From the NCBI GenBank assembly GCA_020630355.1, contig JAHDBO010000109.1:1-6723 (forward strand): 6,723 nt of DNA. The letters are read 5' to 3'. Under the pieces are notes generated by a model. The model ran no database searches, was not told the DNA's origin, and saw only the letters and a program-made list of their open reading frames with translations. Each line of letters begins with the position of its first letter. Position 1 is the first letter of the stretch. Both the position numbers and the translations under genes were made by a program. Of this stretch, positions 5,327 to 6,723 are shown piece by piece. Source of the stretch: Saprospiraceae bacterium. Lineage in GTDB: Bacteria; Bacteroidota; Bacteroidia; Chitinophagales; Saprospiraceae.

Positions 5327-6723
5327 TCAACGCCCCTGAATCACATTCAAAGCATATTCCATTTTCTGTTTGGCAATCCGTTTTTCAATAACGATAGGCG
5401 GTGCGACACGCTCGGCACAATCGGAAATAGAGCAACGCTCACAAGTGGTATTGACCACTCGGTTAGGCACCGCAGGGTCGTCCACAAACTTGATTTTTTC
5501 TCTCAGTTTATCGTTGAGTAAAAGTCCGAGTGTTACACTAACATTGTCGCCAGCGGCATAAAAGGCAGAACCAGCCAAACTTACACAGACGTACTCATCA
5601 TTTGAGCCAAGATAGCGAGAACGCTGGGTGCGTACTTCAATCTTATCCCCCTCTTCTCTGTTTTGTAAAATATCGATAGAAACCCAACGGCGGCAGTAGT
5701 GCTCTCCTAGTCCGCTTCTATGGGGATGATGTTGTCGGTTCATGTGCAAGACCCTCGAAATATCGTAACGTCCTTTCCCTTTTTTATCGTTGATGCGCAA
5801 AAAGAAAAGCTCCTTGATGCCAAAATATTTTGGGAGAATACTAGTTAAACGATGAAAAAATACTTCTGGAGGCGTTTGATGTTTATTGACCATAGTGAGG
5901 AAGGCATCGACATCCCAAGTTTCTTTTTTGGCGAAAGCCATCAAATCTGCAGTCAATTCGTCTTTGTTGATAAGGAGAGCGACCGCAAAGTAGGTGGCTT
6001 TATAGTTGTTTAGAACCAATTCAAAAGAGTTGACTTCTTGTATAGGACTGATTTCGGGACGTGGGCTAAGTTTGAGGTAGTTAAAAGCAAGCTCTCGCCC
6101 TAATAGAAGTAGCCGCTGCTGTTCGTCTAAGTTGCCGTTGAGGTAGAATTTTTTCCCTTTCGGGACAAAGATGGTACGCAATCGCTCTAGGTCAGGATTG
6201 TGCTGTAAGTGTTCAAGGTTGATATTGTATTTGTACTCCTTTTTCAAAATACCCATCAATTGCTGAGAAGTCATTTCTGTACCTTTCGGCAAATGATGTC
6301 TTTGAATGAAAGCCTGCGCTTCATTTTCAATATCTTCAAAGTAATTGTAGTTCAGCTCCTGAAAGGCACGTAGTGCCCCAAAAAAGAAACTCTCCTCTCC
6401 TAGGGCATAATGCCTAGATAATTCTACTAAAGTCGAAATAAAGGCACCAACTTGTAAGGGGGCATTAGCTATGATTTCTACCACTTTAGAAAGTTCAATA
6501 CCGAACATGTCTAAAGGTAATTCGTTCAAAAAATTGGAATTGAGCAATTCCATGACAGGCGTATATTCCTGTCCCAATTTTTCAGAAGTTAGTTCATCAT
6601 AACTCACATCCAATGCGGCTGCGAGTGGTTCAATTTTATCTGGTTTGGGGTATTTTTTCCCTTTTTCTATTTCATTTAAGTATGAAACAGAAAGTGTTGA
6701 TATTCTGGATAATTCGGCAAAAG
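5327..6723 (-). CDS. XRE-family transcriptional regulator of the ScfR/PrpR/RamB type (HTH + IrrE-like + DUF2083), N-terminus beyond window edge
   Basis: The frame is open from the right edge to the TGA at 5327-5329, giving 464 visible residues. The first about 47 are most of a Cro/C1-type helix-turn-helix (FAELSRIS, SYLNEIEKGKKYPKP, LAAALDVSYDEL), so only about 20-25 residues are missing. The TTG at 6613 is an internal Leu in this motif. The middle region corresponds to the IrrE-like (DUF955) domain, but the HExxH site is replaced by GRELAF (208-213), so no zinc peptidase is expected. From about residue 285, PPEVFFHRLTSIL and FFLRINDKKGKGRYD lead into a DUF2083/ScfR-like domain ending in TCERCSISDCAERVAPP, with Cys at 427, 430 and 435. 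Relatives such as mycobacterial PrpR and RamB sense acyl-CoA or control glyoxylate and methylcitrate genes. By inference the target here is similar carbon or acyl-CoA metabolism, possibly a divergent gene beyond the edge. Confidence 0.9.
   Translation of the reverse strand, partial: FAELSRISTLSVSYLNEIEKGKKYPKPDKIEPLAAALDVSYDELTSEKLGQEYTPVMELLNSNFLNELPLDMFGIELSKVVEIIANAPLQVGAFISTLVELSRHYALGEESFFFGALRAFQELNYNYFEDIENEAQAFIQRHHLPKGTEMTSQQLMGILKKEYKYNINLEHLQHNPDLERLRTIFVPKGKKFYLNGNLDEQQRLLLLGRELAFNYLKLSPRPEISPIQEVNSFELVLNNYKATYFAVALLINKDELTADLMAFAKKETWDVDAFLTMVNKHQTPPEVFFHRLTSILPKYFGIKELFFLRINDKKGKGRYDISRVLHMNRQHHPHRSGLGEHYCRRWVSIDILQNREEGDKIEVRTQRSRYLGSNDEYVCVSLAGSAFYAAGDNVSVTLGLLLNDKLREKIKFVDDPAVPNRVVNTTCERCSISDCAERVAPPIVIEKRIAKQKMEYALNVIQGR

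Noticed and set aside
5303..5338. Possible bidirectional terminator between the convergent EnvC-like and regulator genes (GGCGT at 5305-5309 pairing with ACGCC at 5330-5334)
   Set aside because: The stem is only five pairs with a 20-nt loop and there is no T-run on either strand, so it is too weak to call a terminator.
5337..5349. Small palindrome TGAAT-CAC-ATTCA just inside the regulator's 3' end
   Set aside because: Five AT-rich pairs inside coding sequence; expected by chance and without a T-tract.
5370..5561. 63-codon plus-strand frame opposite the regulator
   Set aside because: Low-complexity Ser/Leu/Thr content and antisense to the conserved C-terminal Cys domain of the regulator; a shadow frame.
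1..6723. tRNA, rRNA, CRISPR array, riboswitch or insertion sequence
   Set aside because: Coding sequence covers nearly all of the window, gaps are 116 bp or less, and none showed cloverleaf-like, spaced-repeat or terminal-inverted-repeat structure.

Overview
The window looks like an ordinary chromosomal stretch from a member of the Bacteroidota, most likely a Saprospiraceae- or Cytophaga-like marine or environmental lineage. The evidence is an AT-leaning composition, start sites without clear Shine-Dalgarno sequences, several upstream TAnnTTTG-type -7 elements, signal peptides ending in Ala|Gln, a DUF4292 lipoprotein next to an EnvC-like protein, and a secreted protein opening with an Asp-rich CDNGIDDDGD segment followed by Ig-like modules. 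There are seven protein genes and no RNA gene, mobile element or CRISPR array. Intergenic gaps are all 116 bp or shorter.

Left part (1-2299), all on the minus strand and read right to left: a small secreted protein of unknown function (1751-2299); a chloramphenicol-acetyltransferase-family enzyme whose start codon overlaps that gene's stop codon (1122-1751); and, after a 61-bp gap with its own possible promoter, the N-terminal 353 residues of a large secreted or surface protein that runs off the left edge (1-1060).

Middle part (2416-5315), plus strand: an NmrA-like NAD(P)-binding protein (2416-3261) with a good Bacteroidota promoter, then an envelope pair made of a DUF4292 outer-membrane lipoprotein (3344-4111) and an EnvC-like coiled-coil plus degenerate LytM protein (4095-5315), which overlap by 17 bp and are probably translated together. 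The last protein lacks several metal ligands of M23 peptidases, so it is best read as an activator of cell-wall amidases rather than an enzyme.

Right part (5327-6723), minus strand and convergent with the envelope pair across 11 bp: a long XRE-type transcriptional regulator of the ScfR/PrpR/RamB class (HTH, IrrE-like domain, DUF2083). Its first residues lie beyond the right edge. The open frame runs through the edge and includes most of the helix-turn-helix, so the TTG at 6613 is an internal Leu codon and not a start.

I found no convincing new multi-gene system. The points most worth checking are the translationally coupled unknown secreted protein plus CAT-family enzyme, the loss of catalytic residues in the EnvC-like protein and in the regulator's IrrE-like domain, the regulator's Cys cluster, and a GTTAA..TT..CGTWA-like motif found in three of the intergenic regions.
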